The notes under the pieces were generated by a model. The model did no database searches. It had not been told where the DNA came from and worked only from the letters and a program-made list of their open reading frames with translations. Positions 22,160 through 33,300 of a DNA stretch of 64,000 nt are shown piece by piece. The stretch comes from Metellina segmentata (taxonomy: Eukaryota; Arthropoda; Arachnida; Araneae; Tetragnathidae): the NCBI GenBank assembly GCA_947359465.1, contig OX375873.1, positions 88,334,478 to 88,398,477 of the forward strand, in the 5' to 3' direction. Positions within the stretch are counted from its first letter, which is position 1. Each line of letters starts with the position of its first letter. The position numbers and the translations under genes are program-made.

Positions 22160-24880
22160 AGTCTACATAGACCTGAAAATTGATCTGATTATGTATTGCT
22201 GAACGATACAGCTACAGTTCTGAGAGAGCAGCGAGAAAGGGGATCTCTTGAGACTACTATGTACTAAATTCATTTTCAGGAACAGTATGGGTGAGTATTT
22301 ACACTGACAAATAGATTTTTGGGACAGTATATAACTGAATGTATTTACAATAATAGCAAATTCTAAGGTATATGATATTTGAGTATTTACACGGTGCAAA
22401 ACAGTTTATTCGAAGACCCTTTTTATGTATTGCTGAACCATACAGCTAATGTTCTGAGGGAGCAGCGAGAAAGGGGAACTCTTGGAACTACTATGTTCTA
22501 AATTCACTTTTCGTAACAGTGTAGGTGAACATTTACACTGACAAATAGATTTCTGATATGACTGAATGTATTTACAATAATAACAAATTCTGGGGTATAT
22601 GATATTTGAGTATTTACACGGTGCAAAACAGTTTATCCGAAGACCCTTTTTGCGTATTGCTGAATCATACAGCTAATGTTCTGAGGGAGCAGCGAGAAAG
22701 GGGAACTCTTGGGACTACTACGTTCTAAATTCACTTTTAGGAACAGTGTGGGTGAGTATTTACACTGACAAATAGATTTGTGGGATATGATATGACAATG
22801 TATTTACAATAATATCAAATTCTGGGGTACATGACATTTGAGTATTTACACTGTGCAAAACAGTTTATTCGAAGACCCTTTTTATGTATTGCTGAACCAT
22901 ACAGCTAATGTTCTGAGGGAGCAGCGAGAAAGGGGAACTCTTGGGACTACTATGTTCTAAATTCACTTTCAGTAACAGTGTGAGTATTTACACTGACAAA
23001 TAGATTTATGGGATATCATATGACAATGTATTTACAATAATAACAAATTCTGGGGTACATGACATTTGAGTATTTACACGGTGCAAAACAGTTTATCCGA
23101 AGACCCTTTTTACGTATTGCTGAACGATACAGCTACGGTTCTGAGAGAGCAGCGAGAAAGGGGATCTCGGGGGACTACTATGTTCAAAATTCACTTTTAG
23201 GAACAGTGTGGGTGAGTATTTACACTGACAAATAGATTTCTGGGATATGATATGACAATGTATTTACAATAATATCAAATTCTGGGGTATATGATATTTG
23301 AGTATTTACACGGTGCAAAACAGTTTATTCGAAGACCCATTTTACAAATTGCTGAACCATAGAGCTAATGTTCTGAGGGAGCAGCGAGAAAGGGGAACTC
23401 TTGGGTCTATGTTCTAAATTCACTTTTAGTAACAGCGTGGGTGAACATTTACACTGACAAATAGATTTCTGATATGACTGAATGTATTTACAATAATAAA
23501 TTCTGGGTACATAATATTTTAGTATTTACACGGTGCAAAACAGTTTATCCGAAGACCCTTTTTACGTATTGCTGAACCATACAGCTAATGTTCTGAGGGA
23601 GCAGCGAGAAAGGGGAACTCTTGGGACTACTATGTTCTAAATTCACTTTTAGGAACAGTGTGGGTGAGTATTTACACTGACAAATAGATTTGTGGGCTAT
23701 GATATGACAATGTATTTACAATAATATCAAATTCTGGGGTATATGATATTTGAGTATTTACACGGTGCAAAACAGTTTATTCGAAGACCCTTTTTACAAA
23801 TTGCTGAACCATAGAGCTAATGTTCTGAGGGAGCAGCGAGAAAGGGGAACTCTTGGGACTACTACGTTCTAAATTCACTTTTGGGAACAGTGTGGGTGAG
23901 TATTTACACTGACAAATAGATTTCTGATATGACTGAATATATTTATAATAATAACAAATTCTGTGGTATATGATATTTGAGTATTTACACGGTGCAAAAC
24001 AGTTTATCCGAAGACCCTTTTTGCGTATTGCTGAATCATACAGCTAATGTTCTGAGGGAGCAGCGAGAAAGGGGAACTCTTGGGACTACTACGTTCTAAA
24101 TTCACTTTTAGGAACAGTGTGGGTGAGTATTTACACTGACAAATAGATTTGTGGGATATGATATGACAATGTATTTACAATAATATCAAATTCTGGGGTA
24201 TATGATATTTGAGTATTTACACGGTGCAAAACAGTTTATTCGAAGACCCTTTTTACAAATTGCTGAACCATACAGCTAATGTTCTGAGGGAGCAGCGAGA
24301 AAGGGGAACTCTTGGGACTATGTTCTAAATTCACTTTTAGTAACAGTGTGGGTGAACATTTACACTGACAAATAGATTTCTGATATGACTGAATGTATTT
24401 ACAATAATAACAAATTCTGGGTACATAATATTTTAGTATTTACACGGTGCAAAACAGTTTATCCGAAGACCCTTTTTACGTATTGCTGAACCATACAGCT
24501 AATGTTCTGAGGGAGCAGTGAGAAAGGGGAACTCTTGGGACTACTATGTTCTAAATTCACTTTCAGTAACAGTGTGAGTATTTACACTGACAAATAGATT
24601 TCTGGGATATGATATGACAATGTATTTACAATAATAACCAATTCTGGGGTATATGATACTTGAGTATTTACACGGTGCAAAACAGTTTATCCGAAGACCC
24701 TTTTTGTGTATTGCGGAACGATACAGCCGAGGTTCTGAGAGAGCAGCGAGAAAGGGAATCTCTTGGAACTTTTAGGAACAGTGCGGGTCATTATTTACAC
24801 TGACAAATAGATTTCTGGGATATATGAATGAATGAATTTACTATGATAACAAATTCTGGGGTATATTCATTCAGATAAAA
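22160..24880 (+). repeat. About 12 tandem copies of a 229-bp unit
   Basis: The anchor CTGAAC(C/G)ATACAGCT occurs at 22199, 22433, 22660 (variant), 22892, 23120, 23352, 23572, 23804, 24031 (variant), 24263, 24486 and 24714. The spacings are 234, 227, 232, 228, 232, 220, 232, 227, 232, 223 and 228. The near-regular alternation of long (about 232) and short (220-228) units indicates a dimeric higher-order period of about 457 bp. Every unit carries GGAGCAGCGAGAAAGGGGA and ACGGTGCAAAACAGTTTAT or close variants. The last unit (from 24714) is the most diverged. Confidence 0.95.
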
Positions 24881-25160
24881 CCTCCTTGTACACACAGTTG
24901 TGTATTTGAGAACTCGCAGACACAACAGTAACAGTATTTCTAGCGGTAATTCTCTGAATTCGTTCGTCAAAAGATTCCCTAGTTCACTGCTCTCTTCTTC
25001 GCTAATTAAATTGAAATTGACGCAAAGAGCTAATTTTTCTATCAAAAACCTCTCACAATTACCGGGAAGATTGATCAAGGCTTAAAAGCGACGCGCTTCC
25101 CGTTGTTGAAATGAGGGATAGCAATATTTACATTTGTAAAGGACAAAACCGTTGCCACAC
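24791..25160 (-). pseudogene. Coding remnant inside the Helitron, family unknown
   Basis: Reading the minus strand from near 25170, one frame gives SPVCGNGFVLYKCKYCYPSF, then a stop, then a 95-codon open stretch with ERFLIEKLALCVNFN, EEESSELGNLLTNEFRELPL and LLLLCLRVLKYTTVC before it runs into the first satellite unit. A CxxC...CxxC arrangement followed by an amphipathic segment suggests a real protein ancestor, perhaps a captured gene fragment. I do not recognise the family. The in-frame TAA and the run-on into satellite sequence show it is not intact. Confidence 0.4.
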
Positions 25161-25217
25161 ACCGGAGAGAAATACAGGCCGATTTTGCGCCACGCATAAG
25201 CGTATTATATATATAGA

Positions 25218-25368
25218 TTGACTTCACCGAAAAGCTATTTCTGTTACTTTTAATTCAGCAAAAATTATTTGCTTTAACATAGATTTCAATGGGCTATGAG
25301 AAATGGATACTTTACAATACTATGGTATATAAGAGATTACGAGGTGCAAGAAAATGAACCACCATCAA
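25218..25368. other. Spacer between the Helitron and a MITE
   Basis: AT-rich with no signal. Confidence 0.4.
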
Positions 25369-25502
25369 CCCTTCAAGTTGTTTTGACGAGATATCTCGTC
25401 CATCAGGTTATTACAAATTTTCTCAATGACGAGTCATTTCGTCATCCAGATCATGTCAGTTTTTTTAATAACGAGACACCTTTGAGACAACCATCGCGAT
25501 GG
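25369..25502 (+). mobile_element. TTAA-MITE family, copy E (short)
   Basis: It begins CCCTTCAAGTTGTTTTGACG after TCAA at 25365-25368 (a decayed TTAA). The full 16-bp palindrome GACGAGATATCTCGTC lies at 25385-25400. The right end has GAGACAACCATCGCGATGGTT, a decayed family terminus. It is about 134 bp long, near the short form seen at 43110. Confidence 0.75.
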
Positions 25503-26379
25503 TTGATCATTACATAAGCCGATCTCCATTCAAAGATGATGTTGAGCATATAATGAGATTGGAAACAAATAATTTAGAATTCTTTCTGCAAGACCATCTC
25601 TACATTCACCGTAGTATCAGACATTGTAAAACTTCGGATTTTAATTTTTTCCTGTCCTTACAAATTTTTTCTAATAGAATATCTTTTATTCCTTAAAAGA
25701 CTGCAAACAACACTTGAAACAGTTCTTTACTGAAATGATAAAAATATATGAAGGAATTAACAAGTTGCCAGATCATAGTGCATAAAACGGTGAATACTTT
25801 TTTCAATACTTATTTGTCAGGATGAAAATTTTTACTTTTTTACTAAAAAACCGAACATTTTTACCAACGCAATGTTTCTGATGGTATATATCCTTCTTTC
25901 CAGTTCAACTCATGCTATGATCTACACTATTCAGTAGGTTGAAGGCCTCGGGTGTCTTGAAATTTCTTACAACCTCTAGCCTAAACGGTTCGCTTCAATC
26001 TGGCATTTCATTTGCACAATTTTTTTCAGTAAAATATTTTCTTTTCGTTTTACTCAGTATTTTGAGTACCAGTGTCTGTCTGTGAAAAATTGTCCTATCT
26101 TAGGGTAGAATCTTTTACAAGTTCGAATTGAAATTTTTGCGTCATACACTGAGGTTTCTACCGTGAGATATCAAGGTTGTGGTTTAAAAAGTATATATTT
26201 TACTTTTCAATCAGACGTGTGTCTCTCTCGAGATTTGTTTTTTGTCTTTTCGTTCATGAATCCGTTGAGTCGGGGTTTCGTTATTTCAGTTTCTCATTCT
26301 ACCAGCCCACTTTTAAGGTCTTTCGGATAATGGATAGGAGGCAGGTAATCGCAATTCCTCAAAAGGACTGCAGCTTTAA
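25503..26379. other. Unassigned AT-rich sequence
   Basis: No domain or repeat is seen. The stretch ends at the TTAA (26376-26379) that serves as target site of the piggyBac relic. Confidence 0.45.
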
Positions 26380-26763
26380 CCCATTGGCGCCCAGCGGTAT
26401 ATTTTTAGACCGTTAGGCGAAGTTCAAGTACCGCGCTTTTAAGTGACCTTCAATTCATTCCATAGCAGTGGAATTGCACACGTGGTAAGAATAAACATTC
26501 CCGAGTTCAAATGTCATGTGGCTTTCTCGTTAGCTTTAATTGTTATCTGGCAGTGACAGAGGAAAGTTTATCTTAGTATTTTTTTACGCGGTTTTTCGTT
26601 CTTTGTTCACATTTCTCCAGAAAACAGTAAAGTGATCACGGTAAGTAAAACTTTATTGGGTTTTATATTATCGTTATAGATGTAGCTATTTCGATATAGT
26701 GCGGTGTTTGTTCAAAATTAATTTAATTAGTAGAAAATTGAGCCGAAATGTGAATGTACTATA

Positions 26764-28331
26764 CAGTGCGTATCGAAATGATAGGTCCACTTGTAAAATC
26801 GAAAGTTATGTTGGTAAAAAAAGTTTTATTGTGTACAAAGTACTATTTTATAAACTACGTTAGTTCATACAATGAAAAAATTATGCATAAATAATATACA
26901 AATCATAGGAATTATACGGAAATAAAAATTATGTGAAACAGCTGTTTCAAAAAGATAGGTCCACCGAACCAAACATCGAATTAGTGTTCAACTAATACGA
27001 AATTTTCCCACCGTTTTTCAGAATGAGCTCATAAATTCTATTCGGCATAGTTTCTACAAGTTTTTGTAAAGAGTTTGTCTCGATTATTGCCCAATCGGAG
27101 GAAATAGCGTTTTTTAAGTCTGTAGTACAGTTGTACAGTTGTACAGCCTTCCGCCCGCATACACTGCTCTTGTGAGTATGGCCCATATGTTTTCTACCGG
27201 ATTCAGGTCGAGGCTGCAAGGTGACCAATCGATAATATGCACATCATTATCCAGAAACCATTCAAAAGTGGACTTTGCAGTATGCACAGAAGCATTGCCT
27301 TGTTGGAACATAAAGAACGGGCCTCCAATGTGCTCTGATTGTGGAAGAAAATATTGTTCAAGCAGATGTTGGTAGGCTGCAGCATTCAAACGATTGTCTA
27401 CAAATGCTATATCAGTTTTTCCTTCACGTCCAAGTCCGGCCCATACCATAACGGAACCACCTCCAGCTTGCATCTTCAAGAATATCTCTCTATCGGTACG
27501 CAGATCGTGCCAGTAATACTGCCAGCCATCTGGACCATCAGGTTGAATTTTTTTCATCACTGAATATCACTCGATGTCAGTCTGCTTTCCAGGACATCAC
27601 TTCCTGTGCAAATTTCAATCACTTTTTCTTGTGCTCTTTAGTTAATTTCGGAGCCGCTTTCCTCTTCCAGTAAACTAAATTGCCGAACTTCTTTACCACT
27701 CTATGGACCTTAGATTTTGATATTGGAGGGTTTTGTTGCCTGGCCAACGTTGATAAGCTCGTATTTTCAGATTTTAAATCCTTTACGATACATCTTCTTT
27801 GTCAAGGTGTCACTTCTGATGGCCGCCCAGATGTTTTTTTAGTGCCATAAGCATTTCCAAGTCGCACAAAATTGTTTACAATATTATGTGATCGGTTTAA
27901 AAGTTTAGTTATGTCTCTTTTCGATTTTCCACACTTCTTAAATGCATCAATTTCCCCCTGCTCAATCAGCGGAAGACTGCAATGACGAACCATTTCATTT
28001 GATTGCAACTTGATGTTCAAATCTGTTTAAATACCTCCACAGCAGCCAGCGTAATCAATCAGTAAGACTGAACTGTGTTATTTATGCAAATTTTGTTGAA
28101 ATAAACGTTTTGGTGCAAAGATTTATGAAGGTGGACCTATCTTTTCGAAACGATCTCAAAATGAAAATTTAAGTAAAATAAAAATCAATTATTTATTTTT
28201 AACAAATTGCTTCCTAAATAGTTATAACGATTATTGTATAATTATTTCCACCAAAAAAGTGATTCTTTTTTCCAAATTAAGAGTCGAAACTTTGAAAAAT
28301 GCGGGTGGACCTATCATTTTGATACACACTG
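26764..28331 (-). mobile_element. Tc1-like element with IR/DR ends, nested in piggyBac
   Basis: It is flanked by TA at 26762-26763 and 28332-28333. The outer repeats 26764-26790 and 28305-28331 match at 25 of 27 positions when inverted (CAGTGYGTATC start). A second copy of the inner part (AAGATAGGTCCACC) sits at 26945-26965, mirrored at 28130-28150. Each end is thus a 202-bp inverted repeat with an outer and an inner binding site, the IR/DR arrangement known from Tc3 and Sleeping Beauty type elements. The transposase is on the minus strand. Confidence 0.9.
27114..28020 (-). pseudogene. Tc1-like transposase with frameshift and lost catalytic Asp
   Basis: The N-terminal part (28020 to 27802) has the HTH: IEQGEIDAFKKCGKSKRDIT and NRSHNIVNNFVR, then YGTKKTSGRPSEVTP with the GRPS linker. 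After intervening disrupted sequence, the DDE half starts at VIFSDEK, where a 7-A run near 27550 appears one base short, shifting the frame. The next frame gives GWQYYWHDLR, MVWAGLGREGKTDIAF and MFQQGNASVHTA, where Gly replaces the expected second Asp. It then reads LDLNPVENIWAIL with the Glu. The DD34E triad is therefore broken both by frame and by substitution. Confidence 0.9.
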
Positions 28332-28373
28332 TAAATAGATCGCTGGGCGTTCAAGCGTTCTTTTTTCCCCTTA

Positions 28374-29400
28374 TTGCAGGCAGTACGACAATTTAGTTTT
28401 TGTATTTCTCTAGATTGGAAAAATGAATCGGAAAAGAATGCTGTCAAATATCTATTTTCTATAGAAATTGATGATGATATTATTGCTATACCACCTGATG
28501 TTGATGAACTGGCGGACGAAGAGGAAATAGATAAGTTAGATGCTACAGTTATAAAGAATATTACTGGGAAAATAGAAGTTTTTTTCAGTAGATGATGAAT
28601 GTGATGAAACAGATTTGCCTTCAACTTCTGAGAGAAAAATTAAAAAGTCAAAAGTAGTCTGGTAAACGAAAACACGAAATTACACCAAGTGGTTGGAAGC
28701 AGAGGAAAATAGTTAGATAAAATGCAACGTGGCACGTACGATTTTCGATTTGACGAAAAAAATGAAATTACGGTAGTCAGGTGGAGAGATGACAAAAGTG
28801 TTACTGTTGCTACGAACTTTGATGACATCGAGTGCATGTAAAAAGTTCAAAGATGGTCTCGTGAGGAAAAAAAAGAGTAACAATTCCACAACCAAATTTC
28901 ATAAATGCTTACAACAAACATATGGGAGGGTAGACCATCATGACTGGTTGCTAGAAAAGCACAACATTGCAATTAGAGGTAAAGAATAGTATTGGTGCTT
29001 GTTCAAGCGAATTATTGATATGGCATTAGTCAATACAAGCATCCTGTATAGAAATATTCAAGGATCTAATACTATGACGATTTTCGAAGAGCTGTTGCCG
29101 TGAAATATCTCAAATTTTGGATCGAAAGAAAAGTTTTAAACGGTCGCCCTTACAGCTTCCACTCAACCTCAGAAATCGATGTTAGTGATGATGTTCGTTA
29201 CGACAGAGAGGATCATAATATAGGCAGGCGAAATGCCCAAAGATGCTGCCGATTTGAAGATTGCCAATCAAGACTGCTTACATTTTGTATAAAGTGCAAT
29301 ACCACTTTATGCAAAAACTGTTTTACAAAATTTCACACGAAATTGTTACTAATGTTTTTATTACTTTGGTACAAGTTTATTGCATGTTTTTCATAAGATA
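28374..29400 (+). pseudogene. piggyBac transposase remnant, internally deleted
   Basis: Right after the Tc1 insertion, a frame reads the acidic N-terminal region of a piggyBac transposase (IDDDIIAIPPDVDELADEEE, 28374-28595). It then jumps to the late part of the catalytic domain: YDFRFDEKNEITVVRW, RWSREEKK, and, after a stop and frame changes, YGRVDHHDWLLEKHNIAIRG, which corresponds to the region of the third catalytic Asp. The tail at 29240-29330 has CCRFEDCQSRLLTFCIKCNT and CKNCF, the Cys-rich C-terminal finger. The middle of the protein, with the first two catalytic Asp, is missing. Confidence 0.85.
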
Positions 29401-29849
29401 ATATACCACTTATAATTTTTAAGTTCTTTGTGTTTTCAACCATTTTTTTCACTGTAAGTGCTTTAGAAATTTGACCATCATTTAGTAAATCCTGAATAAA
29501 TTATTGTATTTTATTATTATTGTATTAGTTTTTTACATATTTCTAAGTATTTCGAAATATATACATGTTTTTTTTAAAGTGATGTATTTTTGTTTTTATC
29601 TATTTTGTCAGTTTTAAACATTTTATTGAAGAACTAATATTTGTCAGCTATCTGCTAAAAAATATCGTGCCAACGCCCAGCGATCTATTTTTAGTACGGC
29701 ATTTTTTTTAAAAACTGATGTCCGTTTCAATAAAATTCGATTATAATATTCATATTGAAGGTAAAGTACCCCAGATTTAAGAATTTTATTCCATTGCTAC
29801 AAAAAAAAATTAATTTGGCCGTTAATGGGTTAATAAATTGGGTAAATAC

Positions 29850-30370
29850 TTTAATGTAACTTAAATCAATGAAATCATAATTTAATCTAAATCAAGGAAA
29901 TCATAATTTAATCTAAATCAATGAAATCATAATTTAATGTAAATCAATGAAATCATAATTTAATGCAAATCAATAAAACCATAACGTATGTAACTTAAAT
30001 GAATGAAATCGTAATTTACTGCAAATCAATTAAATCATAGTTTAATGTAAATCAATGAAATCGTAATATATTGCAAATCAATGAAACCATATTTTACTGC
30101 AACAAATCAACTAAATCATAGTTTAATGCAAATCAATAAAATCATAATTTAATGTAAATCAATGAAATCATAATTTACTGCAAATCAATGAGACCATAGT
30201 TTAATGCAAATCAATGAAATCATAATATAATCAATGAAATCATAATATAATGTAAATAAATGATACCATAATTTAATGTAAATCAATCAAATCATAATTT
30301 AATGTAAATCAATAAAATCAAAATATAATGTAAATCAATGAACAAATAATTTAATGTAAATCGATGAAAT
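29850..30370 (+). repeat. 26-bp tandem array (about 20 copies)
   Basis: AAATCAATGAAATCATAATT plus TAATGT is the unit. The first copies start at 29863, 29889, 29915 and 29941, an exact 26-bp period, and later copies drift. The array begins about 17 bp after the TTAA of the piggyBac relic. It is A/T-rich with no coding potential. Confidence 0.9.
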
Positions 30371-33300
30371 AACTACTTCAGCTGTTGTCTTGGATACTCA
30401 AAGTTTGTAATGAGCAGAAAAATATATTTACATCTTTATGTATGTACACATGGGATTAAATTATAATTGCAGTGCTTCTTGGTACTTTCGGGTGGGAAAA
30501 GTTCTCTTAAAAGTAATCTTGATCATCTGTTGTGTTCGAGAAAGCTGTTATAATTTTTAAATCTAATTGCATTGTACGGCGTATCATATAGCTCTTATTT
30601 GAAAATATGTTAAAAAAGTAGTCTATGGGAAGGTACTACCGGAAAATGAATCATATCTGAGCATATTAGTTTTCTTTTAAATCCTAAATATGGCACACCC
30701 AACATATTCTCTCCTAAGTGATCAAGTATAACAAAAATGACAGTAGAGTGTCAAACCACTACAGTATCTAATGAATAAGGAAAGAAACCACCATAGCTTG
30801 TGTGATTAAATTCTATGATCATGCAAAATTAACTGAGTGAATAAAGTTGAACTCCTTTGGGATACAAATAAAAAGCTTAATAGGCAAAAGTAGCATATGC
30901 TTTTAATTACTTTACAACCAAAAAAGTTCAAAATAGTTGAAATAAGTTCCGTAAGAATTTCGATACTATACCCATAAGAAATAAATAATTTAGAAACAAA
31001 AAAATTATATCCAAAAATAAGTTTATAATCTCTACTATTATCTAAGTCCTAAACATATCCAATCTACACATTCTCTAACGTACATAAAAGGAGACCATCA
31101 CGTTCATGGATATGAATGCAATCTACAAATCTTACATTATCTACAAAAGTATAATTTTTTTTTTCGATCGATGAGGGAAAAAATACTTCACATAAACTGC
31201 AGCCAGCCACGTTATTTGAAGCACTCAGCTGAATTTAATCCTCTACAACTAATAGTGTTTCTACATCTTTGAATAAAAGTTATTATCAAAGTAAGCAAAG
31301 CATTTTAAATGCATTTTCTTACAGATTCTATTTAAAAAGTTTTTTGTAAAAATAGAAATATGTTTTTGATTTTTGAACAGTCAAAATTTTAAAAATCTAA
31401 TCCATGGATTAAAACTGGAAAGTTTTCGATTTCATAAAAACGTATCCTGAATATGTGTTAAAATTGCATTTTTCTCTCTTCTGGACAAGAAAAGGAAAAA
31501 TTCTCATTTGCAAGTGAAAGACGAATTTGAGCTAAAGATCTTTCCACTTCATCTCAACCATGAAAAACATCCATTAATAGAAGTCCAGAGAACACCCCAT
31601 TAGGTATTCAGAAAATAAAACAATTTCCAGGAAGCATGGGTCATTTGCGAACTTGAAAAGAATACTTACTGGATTCCATTCGGGTGTGTTTTGACTAAAG
31701 GAAATAACGAATGAAAAAATTCTTTAATTCTTACAAATGTAAAATGTTACTAACAAACGAATAATTGGCGCCTCTCCAAAAATTTTATGGCTGAATTATA
31801 CTGTAGCATTTGTCAAGGCATACATCGTTTCTTAGTATGTTTTTATGAACTATTGTATTTTTATTGATTATATTGATGAGATTACGTTAGTTATAACTTT
31901 TATGTTACCAAATTATTATTTATGAAACAGAATCAAGTTGCATACAATTCAATGTTAACTGAAAAGGAAACAGCATAAGCTGATTAGCTGATTTTTTAAG
32001 TAATTTAATTCTATTCAATTTTTACTAGCTGTAAGTTTGATATTCTTGGAGTAAAAAAAGTTTATTTATTTTCATCAACGTAACCTATTTTGTTACAGAG
32101 TTCTAGTATGCCTTTTAATGTCATTTACATGTACTAGAAGTTATTCTAGAGATAAAACTATTTTTCGAATTCTAGATACTAAAAGTAAACTAAGAGAAAA
32201 CGATTCAGATGTTAAAATATTATTTAATTAATATTTATTCAACCTGATTTATCCGTAGATTTTCAAGGAAAATAGTACCCATAATTTATACATTAAACTT
32301 CCAAATTTACATTTAAGAGAAGAATTTTTAATCACAGTTGGAAAGATACTGGATGACGAATTTTATTCCGTCTGTCTAAAACCCTTTTTTATTCTGACTG
32401 TTATAGTAATGTGTTAATTTTACGATCACATAAGTAATTTTAAATATAACATTCTAAACGGATCACAATAATATATAAAAACGTGTAACGCAGTAGCGAA
32501 AGATTTTTTTCTGCATTCAAATTTTTTAAGTATTTATAGTTTCATTAAAGTTTCAGCTCAAAATAAACTAAAATACATTTAACAGATTATTAGAATGTTA
32601 GCATCAGATTGCACGTGCACAAATAAATATTAATTTCAGATACAAAGCAAGTAGTGGTTTACAAGCTCATAGAACGAATTATTATAAATCATAACACCGA
32701 TCATTGCTAAAATGTTATCTATAGTTCATGTGATCATTTATCAGAACATATTTGTAGTTTTTGTGGAATCTTGCTTTATTCTTTGTCCGCAGGATACGCT
32801 AAAAAATCGTGTAATTAACAGTATATTTGTATTCTCCATAATTACATATGTTGCTATGTTTATTAATTCTATTTTGATAATGACCAAACTCCGTGTTGGG
32901 ATAAAACCTTCTTGATAAGAAAATGGTTAAAATTCTGTTGCAATTTGCAATTTGAAAATATAATCGCATACCTTCCTTTTGCAGGTTTATATTCCCATCG
33001 TGTTTGCCTTTCATCTGAAAAAAAAATATTTTAAAGAGCCCTTTTTATTTCTGCTTCTATAACTTTTTTTTCAGTATCGATATTTTGTTTTAGCAAGCCT
33101 TTCTTAAACTAGCCTTGTTTATCCCATTATTACCTGTTATTAATACGGGTTTTAATCCCAAAGAGGTTAAGTATTTTTTTCTTTTTCAATAAATTTTTTT
33201 TTTTTTTTTTTTTTTAGCATTCGTGATATCATATCATCATGCATTAGTTTTAATTTCGTTCCTGCTGAATGAAGGGTTTGTAGCGAAGAAAGTGATTCTG

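Larger units (their letters stand above)
22012..25217 (-). mobile_element. Complete-looking non-autonomous Helitron carrying a satellite array
   Basis: Read on the minus strand it starts with TCTATATATATAATACGC at 25217, preceded by A. It ends with GGGCTTCAGCCC, TCTAG at 22012, followed by T. A 5' TC, a 3' hairpin before CTAG and insertion between A and T are the Helitron hallmarks. The 3' subterminal region has GGAACTGCTTGCAGTTCC and GGCGAGCGTCAGCGAGCAGG, the GC-rich palindromic tail also seen in the element at 52035. The interior is mostly a 229-bp tandem array, with a small coding remnant near the 5' end. No Rep/helicase is present, so it would depend on another element for mobility. Confidence 0.85.
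26380..29829 (+). mobile_element. piggyBac-type element with TTAA target duplication, hosting a Tc1
   Basis: The left end is CCCATTGGCGCCCAGCGG after TTAA at 26376-26379. The right end, read inward on the minus strand, is CCCATTAACGGCCAAATT, with TTAA at 29830-29833. TTAA duplication plus CCC-starting TIRs is the piggyBac signature. Subterminal copies of ACGCCCAGCGATCTA lie at 28335-28356 (inverted) and 29672-29694. Without the internal Tc1 (26764-28331) the element is about 1.88 kb, shorter than an intact piggyBac, and its transposase is internally deleted. Confidence 0.85.

Noticed and set aside
26380..29829. The piggyBac relic as direct parent of the abundant TTAA-MITEs
   Set aside because: Its ends read CCCATTGGCGCC while the MITEs read CCCTTCAAGTGG; only CCC and TTAA are shared, so they are different families.
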